NCBI RefSeq assembly: GCF_030852425.1
Contig: NZ_NSDM01000019.1
Location: forward strand, 62,001 to 126,000
DNA from: Saccharothrix longispora
GTDB lineage: Bacteria; Actinomycetota; Actinomycetes; Mycobacteriales; Pseudonocardiaceae
Length of the DNA: 64,000 bases
Direction of reading: 5' to 3'
Within the stretch, counting starts at the first letter, position 1, and each line of letters opens with the position of its first letter. Position numbers and translations under genes: made by a program. The notes under the pieces are model-generated. The model had not been told where the DNA came from. It did not search any database and saw only the letters and a list, made by a program, of their open reading frames with translations. Below are positions 15,355 through 23,053 of the stretch, one piece after another.

Positions 15355-16728
15355 ATGGCACTCGATCGCACCGACCCGACCGCGGGACGGCCCGACGCGG
15401 CGACCCCCGGCGGTCCGCTGCCGCCCCTGCCGCCGTCGCTGTGGCACGGCGCCGAGGTGCGCGAGGCGGTGCGCCACCGGTCGCCGGGCGCCGTCGTCGC
15501 GGCGGCCCGGCGCGCGCACGGCCTGCGCCAGGACGAGCTGGGGGCGCTCGCGGGCTTCTCGCAGTCCGCGATCTCCCGCCTGGAGGCGGGCAGCAACATC
15601 GCCTACGACCTGCGCGTGCTGCGGCCCCTCCAGCGGCTGCTCGGCATCCCCGCGCACCTGCTCGGCCTGTCCGACCACACCGTGCCGGTCGAGGCGGGGG
15701 ACGTGCGCGGGCTCGCCCCCGACCGCGCGGCCGGCCTCGGCGCCGGCCCCGGGACCGACGCGCACGACGTGCTCGGCCTGGACGCGGCGGCGCTGACCGC
15801 GCTCACCGGCTCCGCGGTGTTCGGCGGCGGCCGGGACGGCGGGCCGATCGCCGACGACGCGTTCGAGCACCTGCTGGTGCTGCGCCGGGTCGTCAACGAC
15901 GCGCACAACTGGCGCGGCTTCGCGGCGCTCGTGCCGACCGTGCGCGCCCTGCACGACTTCATCGACGCGCTGCGCCGCTCGGCGCGCGGGGAGCAGCGCC
16001 GCAGGCTGCTCGCCATCGGCGCGGTGTACGCGGAGTTCTCCGGCTGGCTGCACGAGGAGACCGACGACCCGCGCGGCGCGGTCGGCTGGACGGCCCGCGC
16101 GCTGGAGCAGGGCCAGGCGGCCGACGACCGCGACGTCGTGGCCTACTCCTACATCCGGCTGTCCCAGCTCGCCGAGGCCGACGGCGACGCGGACCGGGTC
16201 GTCGGCCTGGCCCGCGCGGCGCGCCGCGAGCACGGCGCGAGCCCCGTCGTGCGGGCCATGGCGCTGCGCCAGGAGGCCCGCGGCCTGGCCGCGGCGGGCG
16301 ACGAGACGTGCATGGAGCGGCTCGACCTGGCCGACGCCGAGTTCCGGCGCGTCCGGTCGCCCGACGGCGACGCGTACTGGATCGGCTACTGCTTCACCGC
16401 CGAGCACATCGCGCTGGAGCGCGCGTCGAGCTGGCTGGAACTGGGCCGGCCCACCCGCGCCATCGAGGTCTACGAGGACCTCCAGCAGCGCCGGTGGCGG
16501 CGCATGTGCCTGTGGGAGCAGGGCGTGCACCTCGCGAAGCTGGCCTGCGCGCACGCCCTCGCGGGCCACCGCGACCGGGCCGCGGAGCTGGCCTGGGAGG
16601 CCCTCGACGCGGCCCGCGCCACCGGTTCGCCGCACGTGGTGCAGGAGCTGGCCAGGCTGGGGCACTGGGAGGGCGCGCCGGACGTCGCCGAACTGGCGCG
16701 CGGCGCCGGGTGGGACGGCGGGGCGTGA
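15355..16728 (+). CDS. XRE-family regulator with TPR-like C-terminal region
   Basis: This 457-residue protein has an XRE helix-turn-helix at about residues 43-100 (VVAAARRAHGLRQDELGALAGFSQSAISRLEAG) and a long helical C-terminal region with TPR-like pairs, such as GAVGWTARALEQGQAADDRDVVAYSYIRLSQL and RAIEVYEDLQQRRW. This architecture is abundant in Streptomyces and Pseudonocardiaceae, often beside small DUF397-like genes, and usually governs local developmental or antibiotic decisions. ATG 15355 is preceded by GAAGGGACGGGG. Two very small genes follow on the same strand, 85 bases downstream, and may be its partners. The target genes are not known. Confidence 0.85.
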   Translation: MALDRTDPTAGRPDAATPGGPLPPLPPSLWHGAEVREAVRHRSPGAVVAAARRAHGLRQDELGALAGFSQSAISRLEAGSNIAYDLRVLRPLQRLLGIPAHLLGLSDHTVPVEAGDVRGLAPDRAAGLGAGPGTDAHDVLGLDAAALTALTGSAVFGGGRDGGPIADDAFEHLLVLRRVVNDAHNWRGFAALVPTVRALHDFIDALRRSARGEQRRRLLAIGAVYAEFSGWLHEETDDPRGAVGWTARALEQGQAADDRDVVAYSYIRLSQLAEADGDADRVVGLARAARREHGASPVVRAMALRQEARGLAAAGDETCMERLDLADAEFRRVRSPDGDAYWIGYCFTAEHIALERASSWLELGRPTRAIEVYEDLQQRRWRRMCLWEQGVHLAKLACAHALAGHRDRAAELAWEALDAARATGSPHVVQELARLGHWEGAPDVAELARGAGWDGGA

Positions 16729-16813
16729 CCGGTCCCATGCGAGTTCCGCATACGACCGCACCGATCGCGACGCGGGGCTTCGCCGACCGGCGGCCGACCC
16801 CCACGATGAGGGG

Positions 16814-16981
16814 ATGACCCAACCGGAACCCACGGGCTCGCCACCGCGGGACGACACCGGTGACCGCGGGGACGACCACCCGGCCCGGGTGCGCCGGCGC
16901 TGCGGCCCCTACCGCCTGGACTTCTACGCCACCCCGGACGCGGTGGTGTGCGTCGTGACCGACGAACTGGTGGTGTCGTGA
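16814..16981 (+). CDS. very small hypothetical protein, gene pair downstream of the XRE regulator
   Basis: This frame encodes 55 residues (MTQPEPTGSP... to ...DELVVS) rich in Asp and Arg in its first half, with RVRRRCGPYRLDFYATPDAVVC near the middle. It has a purine-rich GATGAGGGG ahead of the ATG. It overlaps the next gene by GTGA, a sign of translational coupling that supports both being real. No family is recognised. The position after an XRE/TPR regulator resembles that of the small effector or anti-regulator genes paired with such regulators, which is the only hint of role. Confidence 0.6.
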   Translation: MTQPEPTGSPPRDDTGDRGDDHPARVRRRCGPYRLDFYATPDAVVCVVTDELVVS

Positions 16982-17211
16982 GCCCGTCCCCGCGCGCCGA
17001 GGAACCCGTGCTGCTGGTGCGCAGGCTCGACCACGCGCCGGGCGAGCGGGAGCGCGGCTGCCACCTCGTCCCGCTGCCGGACGGCACGCGGTCGGCCCTG
17101 GTCACCCTGTGCGGCGAGCGGATCGACGTCGCCGCGGCGGAGCTGCTGCCCGAACCGGACGGCGTGCCGTGCGTCGCGTGCCTGCTCTCCGCCCCGCCGG
17201 CGCGCCCCTGA
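16978..17211 (+). CDS. small hypothetical protein with C-terminal cysteines
   Basis: This 77-residue protein begins at a GTG overlapping the previous stop (GTGA). It reads as a small beta-rich domain (EEPVLLVRRLDHAP, CHLVPLPDGTRSALVTLCGERIDVAAAELLPE) ending in a VPCVACLLS segment. The four cysteines (C.., LCG, PCVAC) could bind zinc or form disulfides. I do not recognise a named family. A strong bidirectional terminator follows 28 bases later, so the XRE gene and these two small genes form one unit. Confidence 0.68.
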   Translation: MSPSPRAEEPVLLVRRLDHAPGERERGCHLVPLPDGTRSALVTLCGERIDVAAAELLPEPDGVPCVACLLSAPPARP

Positions 17212-17238
17212 CCCGGGCGCGGGAAGGCCACGGGCACG

Positions 17239-17275
17239 GGGAAGGCCCCGGACCTGGTCGGTCCGGGGCCTTCCC
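17239..17275. terminator. strong bidirectional hairpin terminator
   Basis: GGGAAGGCCCCGGACC at 17239-17254 pairs perfectly with its reverse complement at 17260-17275 around a 5-base loop, a 16-base-pair stem. There is no T-run, as is common in high-GC actinomycetes. It lies between two converging transcription units, the small-gene pair and the small membrane protein. Confidence 0.85.
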
Positions 17276-17291
17276 GCGAGCGGCCGTCGGG

Positions 17292-17474
17292 TCAGCGCCG
17301 GCGGCGGAAGCTCAGGTTCCGCGCGCCCGCGCCCACACCCGCCAGGTGCAGTGCCACGCACAGCAGTCCCGCCAGCAGCAGCGTGCCGCCGTCCAGCACG
17401 GTGCCGAACGAGGCGTTCGCCAGGTCCAGCAGGAGGGCGAGGCCGAAGATGACCGCGGCGATGATCGCTAGCAC
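17292..17474 (-). CDS. small membrane protein
   Basis: This 60-residue protein consists of two hydrophobic helices (LAIIAAVIFGLALLLDLA and LLLAGLLCVALHLAGVG) joined by a short loop with N-A-S-F-G-T-V-L-D-G, and a basic tail RNLSFRRRR. It starts at GTG 17474 with GGGAGG seven bases upstream, a convincing initiation site. Such two-helix proteins are common and uncharacterised in actinomycetes. It is monocistronic and faces the terminator at 17239-17275. Confidence 0.7.
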   Translation of the reverse strand: MLAIIAAVIFGLALLLDLANASFGTVLDGGTLLLAGLLCVALHLAGVGAGARNLSFRRRR

Positions 17475-17575
17475 GGGAGCCTCCCGGTGTAGTAGTTGAC
17501 CGGGACTTACCCGGCGCCACCGGCGCCCAAGCGGGCATTCGGCCCAACTTCGGGGCCGGGCCGGGCCGGGCCGGG

Positions 17576-18022
17576 TCAGCGGTCCCGCGTCAGCCGCGGC
17601 ACGCCGACACCGGACCCGGCCCAGGCGACCAGCCCGGCGACGTCGATCCCGTGCGGCGGCCCGTCGGTGTACGGTGCGATGTTGGCCGCGCCGCGGCCGA
17701 GCAGCGACCGCGCGCCCGAGGCGTTGCCGCGCGCGGAGTGCGTGAGGCCGACCGCGAGCTGCGCCAGCCCGCGCCACAGCTCGCGCTCGTGTTCGGGCGC
17801 GGCCTTCCACGCGTCCTCCAGCACCTCGTGCGCGTGGAACGGGCGGCCGTCGTCGAGCAGCCGCTGCGCCTCGGTCAGCGCCTCCGCCGGGGTGCGCGGC
17901 ACGCCCTCGGGCTGGCGCTCCACACCCGGCAGCCCGTAGGGCAGCGGACGGCCGAGCCCGTCGCGCGGTCGCGCGTTGCGGGCCCGGCCCTGCTCGTCGC
18001 GGTCACGGGGGCTCGTGCTCAT
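17576..18022 (-). CDS. DUF309 domain-containing protein
   Basis: This 148-residue protein belongs to the DUF309 family. After a polar N-terminus the helical domain carries the signature FHAHEVLEDAWKAAPEHERELWRGLAQLAVGLTHSARGNASGARSLLGRGA, with the conserved H-A-H-E-V-L-E-x-x-W core at about residues 61-71. The family has no established function; its buried His/Glu pattern suggests a metal or ligand site. It starts at ATG 18022 and is followed by 100 bases without a gene. Confidence 0.88.
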   Translation of the reverse strand: MSTSPRDRDEQGRARNARPRDGLGRPLPYGLPGVERQPEGVPRTPAEALTEAQRLLDDGRPFHAHEVLEDAWKAAPEHERELWRGLAQLAVGLTHSARGNASGARSLLGRGAANIAPYTDGPPHGIDVAGLVAWAGSGVGVPRLTRDR

Positions 18023-18053
18023 GCCGTGATCGTGTCACGAACCCGCGCGGACG

Positions 18054-18431
18054 TCAGCGCTCGGCCGCGGCCGCCCCGACCGCGCCGGCCTTGACCGGCC
18101 CGGAGAACCGGAGCTGGTTGCCCGACGGGTCGCGGAACGCGCAGTCGCGCACCCCGTACGCCTGGTCGACGGGCTCCTGCATGACCTCGGCGCCCGCGGC
18201 CCGCAGCTTCTCGAACGTGGCGTCGCAGTCGTCGACCCGGAAGATCAGGGAGCTGAGCGAGCCCTTGGCCGGCAGCGCGCGCAGCGCCCGGGCGTCGTCG
18301 GCCGGCCTGCCCATCGACGGGTCCTCCAGCACGATCTCCAGCCCCGGCTGGTCCGGGGACCCGAGGCTGAGCCGGCGGTACTGCTCGATCGGGGCGTCCC
18401 GGAGGCGCGGGCGGGCACGTCCGCGGGAGGG
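18054..18431 (-). pseudogene. 5'-truncated VOC (glyoxalase-fold) protein remnant
   Basis: The 126 codons between 18431 and 18054 read as the last three quarters of a vicinal-oxygen-chelate protein: QYRRLSLGSPDQPGLEIVL, GSLSSLIFRVDDCDATFEKL, and the hallmark YGVRDCAFRDPSGNQLRF. The first 30 or so residues, which hold the first strand and the F-Y-x-x-x-L-G-F motif, are missing. The frame is continuous with the stop codon of the upstream protease gene (TGA at 18432-18434), so truncation is exactly at the protease end. A short product from GTG 18332 (92 residues) is possible but would lack half the fold. I treat it as a remnant left by a deletion or insertion. Confidence 0.7.
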
Positions 18432-19142
18432 TCAGACGCCCGCCACCGACTGGATCCACGAGCGGTACCGCGTCACGTTCGTGTAGGCGGTGGTGGTCTG
18501 CCGGTCGCTGGTGGAGGCGACGCCGACCTGCACGCCGCCGGCCATCATCGGGCCGCCCGAGTCGCCGCCGGCGGTGATGCCGTCGCCGCGCCGGGCGCAG
18601 ATCGCGCTGCCGCCGTAGGCGTCGGTGCAGCCGCCCGTGACGGTCACGTTCGCGACCTTCAGGTACCGCGACTGGCAGTTGATCTCCGAACCGCACTGGG
18701 ACGTCGCGCCCCAGCCGTACACCTGCACGGACTGGCCGACGGTGACCGAACCCGGCTGGCCGAGCCGCGCGTAGCCGGCGCTCACCGAGCGGTCCAGGCG
18801 CACCAGCGACAGGTCGGACGAGTGGTTCACGGTCTGCACGCCGTTGGCGACGGTGCCGCCGGAGGTCTGGTCGAGGCTGCCGATCCGGAACGACAGCCCG
18901 CCACCGCTCACGCAGTGCTTCGCGGTGAGGATCCACGTGGGCGCGATGATCGTCGCGCTGCACGTCTGCCGGCCGTTGGAGAAGAGCCGGGCTGCCCACG
19001 GGGCGTTGCTCGCGTAGCCGCCGCCGATGATGTACGGCGTGACACCGCCGTCCGGGGCGGGCGCCGCCGCGCCGGACGGCACGGCGGTGGGCAGGGAGAG
19101 CAGCGCGGCCGCGATGGCGGGGACCAACCTGGTGATTCGCAC
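18432..19142 (-). CDS. secreted trypsin-like serine protease (S1)
   Basis: This 236-residue exported protease of the chymotrypsin/trypsin family has a signal peptide (VRITRLVPAIAAALLSLPTA) and a short propeptide before the mature start at the IIGGG sequence. His76 lies in TAKHC, Asp110 in SSDLSLVRL and Ser195 in GGDSGGP, a complete triad. Paired cysteines (TCSATIIA with KHC; CGSEINC) fit disulfides of Streptomyces trypsin-like enzymes. GTG 19142 is chosen because a GAGGAA site and the signal peptide begin there; an ATG further upstream lacks both. Its stop abuts a truncated VOC remnant in the same frame. Confidence 0.9.
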   Translation of the reverse strand: MRITRLVPAIAAALLSLPTAVPSGAAAPAPDGGVTPYIIGGGYASNAPWAARLFSNGRQTCSATIIAPTWILTAKHCVSGGGLSFRIGSLDQTSGGTVANGVQTVNHSSDLSLVRLDRSVSAGYARLGQPGSVTVGQSVQVYGWGATSQCGSEINCQSRYLKVANVTVTGGCTDAYGGSAICARRGDGITAGGDSGGPMMAGGVQVGVASTSDRQTTTAYTNVTRYRSWIQSVAGV

Positions 19143-19273
19143 GGTTCCTCGTTTCGTCGAGACACGCGATTCCTCGCGCGCAGGGATGTCTCGGGTCATG
19201 GGATTCGTACCACCCGACCGGGTGAAAAGGGCCATATCGAATCGGTTATAACGTGGGCCCCGTGCTTGTCGAA

Positions 19274-19847
19274 ATGGCCATCGGGGGCGCCTGCGGGGCC
19301 GGCTTCGAGTACGCCGACGCGGACCACGTGGGCAGGCACGACACCCTCGTCGGGTACGTGCGCGACCCCGTGCGCCCGGGGTTGGCGTACGCGCGGGGTT
19401 TCCAGGGGCTCCCGGGGTCGGTGCGCACGGGGGAGGAGTTCCTCGCCCGCATCCGGCCGGACACCGACAAGAGCGGCGCGGCGATGCGGGTCGTCCCGGT
19501 CGGCCCGCTGCCCGACGTGCTGCACCACAGCGACGTGCAGCCCCGCGTCACGCACGACACCCCGGACGGGGTCGCCCCGGCGCGGGCCGCCGCGCTCGCC
19601 GTGCACTACTGCCACCGCGGGCTGCGGGTCGGGGCCGGTCGCCGACGTCGGCGCGTGGGTCGCGGACCGGCTGGGCTCACCGGTGTGGGCGACGCCGTGG
19701 CGGGGCGCGGTGGGCGCGAAGGGCGTGACGAGCGCGCGGGCCGCGCGGACGGCGTCCCTCGTGGACGGTCCGGAGGACGGGCCGTTCGGCCGCGCCCACC
19801 TGTCCGCTGTGGACGCCCTGCTCCCGTGGCGCGCGAGCGACCCGGGA
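19274..19847 (+). pseudogene. decayed ADP-ribosylglycohydrolase (DraG family) gene
   Basis: Fragments of an ADP-ribosylglycohydrolase are readable in order: MAIGGACGAGFEYADADHVG, then ARGFQGLPGSVRTGEEFLARIRPDTDKSGAAMR, then VQPRVTHDTPDGVAPARAAALAVHYCHRG, and in another frame VADVGAWVADRLGSPVWATPWRGAVGAKG and GPFGRAHLSAVDALL. Three lesions are visible. The stretch RPG...LAYARGFQ lacks the roughly 50 residues that carry the metal-binding T-D-D-T motif, a frameshift occurs near 19625, and the second metal motif (G-D-x-D-T) is missing after ARTASL. Without both motifs the product cannot be active. Exact edges are approximate. Confidence 0.72.
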
Positions 19848-19883
19848 CCCGGTGCGGCGCACCGGGTCCCGGCGCGGACGCCG

Positions 19884-20636
19884 TCAAGCCCGGCGCACCG
19901 GCATCAGCGGCGTCGGCGTCAGCGGCGTCGGCGTGGAGGTGAGGAACCCGGCCACCAGTTCCACGCACAGGTCGGGCCGCTCGAACAGCATCAGGTGCGA
20001 GCTGCCCGGCACGATCGCCAACTGCGCGTCGGCGATCCCCCGGTACAGCGCGACGGTGTGCTCCAGGTGCACGATGTCGTCGTCGCTGCCCAGCACCAGG
20101 ACGGGGCAGGTGATCGCCGCCAGGTCCACCACCTCCGGCGCACGCGCGGCGCGGGCGAACTTGTCCACCACCACCGGGAAGTGGTCCCGGCCGTCCGGCG
20201 ACACCTCGGCGTACCGGTCGACGACCGCCGGGGGGAACCGCCCGTCCGGCTCCGGCAGGAACAGCCACCCGTCGGCGGAGAAGCCGGAGTTCAGCACCAC
20301 CAGCCGGCGCACCAGGTCCGGCCGCCGCGCCGCCGCGCCCAGCGCCACCACCCCGCCCGCGCTGTAGCCCACCAGGTGCGCCGGGCCGCCCACGACCCGC
20401 TCCAGGAACCCGACCACGTCACCGGCGAGCAGGTCCGCGTCCACGTCGCCGGGCACGTCCGGGGTGCGGCCGTGGCCGCGCCGGTCCACCAGGAACACCC
20501 GGAACCGGTCGGCGAGCCGCACCAGGTTCGGCTCGAAGTCCCGCGAGTCGCCGAACCCGCCGTGCAGCAGCACCAGCGGCTCGCCCTCGCCGCGCACCTC
20601 GAACCAGGTGCGCACGCCGTTCACGTCCTCGTACAT
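19884..20636 (-). CDS. alpha/beta hydrolase
   Basis: This 250-residue cytoplasmic alpha/beta-fold hydrolase has HGGFGDS (oxyanion region, about residue 25), VDRRGHGRTP, the nucleophile elbow GYSAGG with Ser at about 92, an acid in LVLGSDDDIVHL and the catalytic His in PGSSHLMLFE. The set suggests an esterase, lactonase or related enzyme; the substrate is unknown. The C-terminal tail TPTPLTPTPLMPV is a short repeat. It lies 21 bases downstream of the sigma-factor gene on the same strand and is probably cotranscribed with it. Confidence 0.9.
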   Translation of the reverse strand: MYEDVNGVRTWFEVRGEGEPLVLLHGGFGDSRDFEPNLVRLADRFRVFLVDRRGHGRTPDVPGDVDADLLAGDVVGFLERVVGGPAHLVGYSAGGVVALGAAARRPDLVRRLVVLNSGFSADGWLFLPEPDGRFPPAVVDRYAEVSPDGRDHFPVVVDKFARAARAPEVVDLAAITCPVLVLGSDDDIVHLEHTVALYRGIADAQLAIVPGSSHLMLFERPDLCVELVAGFLTSTPTPLTPTPLMPVRRA

Positions 20637-20657
20637 CGGTCGTCCTCCCGTGGGGTC

Positions 20658-21602
20658 TCACCCATCGGTACGGAGCCGACCGCCGAAAGTCATCGGCAGC
20701 CCGAACAACCCGAAGAGCGAATCGCCGAGGTACGTGGCGCAGGAGACCGCGCGCGAACCCGAGAACTCGACCACGACCAGCGCGAACGCCCGGAGCACGC
20801 CCTCCTCGTCCGGCCGGTACTGGCCGAACGCGGGCACGCCGTTCGCCCGGGTCGCGACCACCCGCGCCGCCTCGCAGCCCGTGCCGGGGACCGCGAGGAC
20901 GGCGGCGACGGCCGCCCGCCCGCGCAGCCACCACGCGAACGGCGGCATGGTCATCGTCGCGTCCTCGTGCAGCACCGCCACGAGCGCGTCGACGTCGTAC
21001 CGCTCGAACGCGGCCGTGTAGCGCTCCAGGAGGCCCTCGTCGACCGGCTCGAGCGGCTCCGGCTTCCGCGCGGCCAGGGTGGCGCGGGCCCGCTGGAGCA
21101 CGCTGTTGACGGACGTGACGCTGGTGCCGAGCAGGTCGGCCACCTCGTGCGCCCGCCAGACCAGCACGTCGCGCAGGATCAGCACGGCCCGCTGCCTCGG
21201 CGGCAGGTGCTGGAGCGCCGCGACGAACGCGAGCCGCACCGACTCCCGCCGCTCGACGAGCACGTCGGCGGGCAGCACCCGCGCGTCGGGCACCGGCTGC
21301 ACCCACGCCTCCGGCGGCAGCGGCTCGCCCAGCGGCGAACCCGGTGCGGCGGGACCGGTCAGGTCCGCGGCCAGCGCCCGGCGCCGCGCGCCGCGCAGCA
21401 TGTCGAGGCACACGTTCGTGGCGATCGCGTACAGCCACCGCCGCAGCGGGCCGCGCGCCGGGTCGAACCCGCCGCGCCACGCCCGCACGAACGTCTCCTG
21501 CACGGCGTCCTCGGCCTCGAACGGCCCGCCGAGCATGCGGTAGCAGTACCCGGTCAACTCCACGCGGTGCTTCTCCAGGTCCAGGTCCAGGTCCACCGGC
21601 AC
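20658..21602 (-). CDS. ECF sigma factor with C-terminal SnoaL-like domain (SigG-like)
   Basis: This 314-residue extracytoplasmic-function sigma factor has region 2 at about residues 15-80 (YCYRMLGGPFEAEDAVQETF and WLYAIATNVCLDMLRGARRR) and region 4 at about 125-185 (LQHLPPRQRAVLILRDVLVW and HEVADLLGTSVTSVNSVLQRAR). A C-terminal SnoaL-like domain follows (residues 205-310, with VDALVAVLHEDATMTMPPFAWWLRG and ANGVPAFGQY). The whole resembles SigG of M. tuberculosis, in which the extra domain replaces an anti-sigma factor. GTG 21602 precedes region 2. The alpha/beta hydrolase behind it is a likely cotranscribed target. Confidence 0.9.
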   Translation of the reverse strand: MPVDLDLDLEKHRVELTGYCYRMLGGPFEAEDAVQETFVRAWRGGFDPARGPLRRWLYAIATNVCLDMLRGARRRALAADLTGPAAPGSPLGEPLPPEAWVQPVPDARVLPADVLVERRESVRLAFVAALQHLPPRQRAVLILRDVLVWRAHEVADLLGTSVTSVNSVLQRARATLAARKPEPLEPVDEGLLERYTAAFERYDVDALVAVLHEDATMTMPPFAWWLRGRAAVAAVLAVPGTGCEAARVVATRANGVPAFGQYRPDEEGVLRAFALVVVEFSGSRAVSCATYLGDSLFGLFGLPMTFGGRLRTDG

Positions 21603-21680
21603 ACGGTAAACTCGCGGCGGCGCCCCTCGACCCCTCGGTGCAGCCCACCCCGCGTGGCACGACCGCGCGGACACCCCGCT

Positions 21681-21745
21681 CGACCGCCGCGTCCGACCGC
21701 CGCGTCCGACCGCCGCGTCCGACCGCCGCGTCCGACCGCTGTGTC
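21681..21745. repeat. five tandem 13-base repeats in a divergent promoter region
   Basis: Four identical copies of CGACCGCCGCGTC and one variant (CGACCGCTGTGTC) lie head to tail, followed by CGAT, directly upstream of the aminotransferase start and about 80 bases behind the sigma-factor start. The 13-base period does not match one DNA turn. It may be a slippage-generated array or a multimeric regulator site; function is unknown. Confidence 0.9.
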
Positions 21746-21774
21746 CGATTACCGAAGCCACCCGAGGAGTCCCC

Positions 21775-22908
21775 GTGGCGCGCACGTTCACCAGTTCCCC
21801 GGTCCGCGACCTGCTCGCGCTCGCCAACCGCCCCGAGGTGATCTCGTTCGCGGGCGGCCTGCCCGCACCCGAGCTGTTCGACGTCGACGGCCTGCGCGCC
21901 GCGTTCGACCAGGCCCTGTCCCGCCGCACCCTCCAGTACGCGCCCACCGAGGGCGACGTGGACCTGCGTGCCCTCGTCGCCGCCCGGATGACCCGCCGCG
22001 GCCTGCCCACGACCGCCGCCGACCTGCTCGTCACCACCGGTTCGCAGCAGGCGCTCGCGCTCGTGGTCACCGCGCTGCTGGAGCCGGGCTCGGTCGTCGC
22101 CGTCGAGGAACCCACCTACCTCGCCGCGCTCCAGTGCTTCCAGCTCGCGGGCGCCCGCGTCGTGCCGGTCGCCGGCGACGAGCACGGCGTGGACCCGGCC
22201 GCGCTGGCCGAGGTCGTCGAGCGGGAGCGGCCCGGGCTGCTCTACCTCGTGCCGACGTTCGCCAACCCCACCGGCCGCACGCTCGACGCCGGGCGCCGCG
22301 CCGCGGTCGCCGCCGTCGCAGACCGGCACGGCCTGTGGGTGGTCGAGGACGACCCGTACGGCGAGCTGCGGTTCCGCGGCGAGCCGGTGCCCCCGCTGGC
22401 CTCCTTCAGCGACCGGGTCCTGCACCTGGGCAGCTTCTCCAAGATCGGCGCGCCCGGTCTGCGACTGGGCTGGCTGCGCGCGCCCGAGGCGCTCCTGCGC
22501 ACCCTGGTGATCGTGAAGCAGGCCGCCGACCTGCACACCTCGGTCCTCGACCAGGCCGCCGCCGCGGTCTACCTCGGCGCCACGGACCTGGACGAGCACG
22601 TGCGCGGCCTGTGCGCCGCCTACCGGGAGCGGCGGGACGCGATGGTCGCGGCGCTGCCGTCCACCACGCCGGAGGGCACGCGGTGGACCGACCCCGACGG
22701 TGGCATGTTCGTGTGGCTGACCCTGCCCGGCGACGTCGACACCGGCGAGCTGGTGGGCAAGGCGCTGGAGCGGGACGTGGCGTTCGTGCCCGGCGCGGCG
22801 TTCTACGCCACCACACCGGACCGGTCGACGATGCGGCTGTCGTTCACCACGAACACGCCGGACGGGATCGCCGAGGGGATGCGCCGGCTGGCGACCGTGC
22901 TGCGGTAG
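21775..22908 (+). CDS. PLP-dependent aminotransferase, fold type I (LysN/MocR-like)
   Basis: This 377-residue enzyme resembles 2-aminoadipate/aromatic aminotransferases and the enzyme half of MocR regulators, without a GntR domain. The opening NRPEVISFAGGLPAPELFD is family-typical. Conserved landmarks are YAPTEGDVDLRALVA, TTGSQQALALV, VPTFANPTGRTL, EDDPYGELRF, the PLP-lysine motif LGSFSKIGAPGLRLGW (Lys223) and DPDGGMFVWLTLP. The substrate is probably an amino acid but is not fixed by sequence. GTG 21775 has GAGGAGT upstream. It is divergent from the sigma factor and ends at a terminator. Confidence 0.92.
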   Translation: MARTFTSSPVRDLLALANRPEVISFAGGLPAPELFDVDGLRAAFDQALSRRTLQYAPTEGDVDLRALVAARMTRRGLPTTAADLLVTTGSQQALALVVTALLEPGSVVAVEEPTYLAALQCFQLAGARVVPVAGDEHGVDPAALAEVVERERPGLLYLVPTFANPTGRTLDAGRRAAVAAVADRHGLWVVEDDPYGELRFRGEPVPPLASFSDRVLHLGSFSKIGAPGLRLGWLRAPEALLRTLVIVKQAADLHTSVLDQAAAAVYLGATDLDEHVRGLCAAYRERRDAMVAALPSTTPEGTRWTDPDGGMFVWLTLPGDVDTGELVGKALERDVAFVPGAAFYATTPDRSTMRLSFTTNTPDGIAEGMRRLATVLR

Positions 22909-22945
22909 ACCGGTTCGCGCGGGCAGGCCGGTTCGCGCGCTGTCG

Positions 22946-22980
22946 CCGGTTCCCCGGTCCGGCCCGGTCCGGGGAACCGG
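22946..22980. terminator. hairpin terminator after the aminotransferase gene
   Basis: CCGGTTCCCCGG at 22946-22957 pairs perfectly with CCGGGGAACCGG at 22969-22980, with an 11-base GC-rich loop that can fold further. It sits 38 bases after the aminotransferase stop and ahead of the next gene. Confidence 0.75.
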
Positions 22981-23053
22981 GAACGGCAGGTCGGACGGCG
23001 TCGCGGCCCGCGCGCGACGGCCCCGCCCGGCGGCCGCGACCTAGCTTCGCCCC

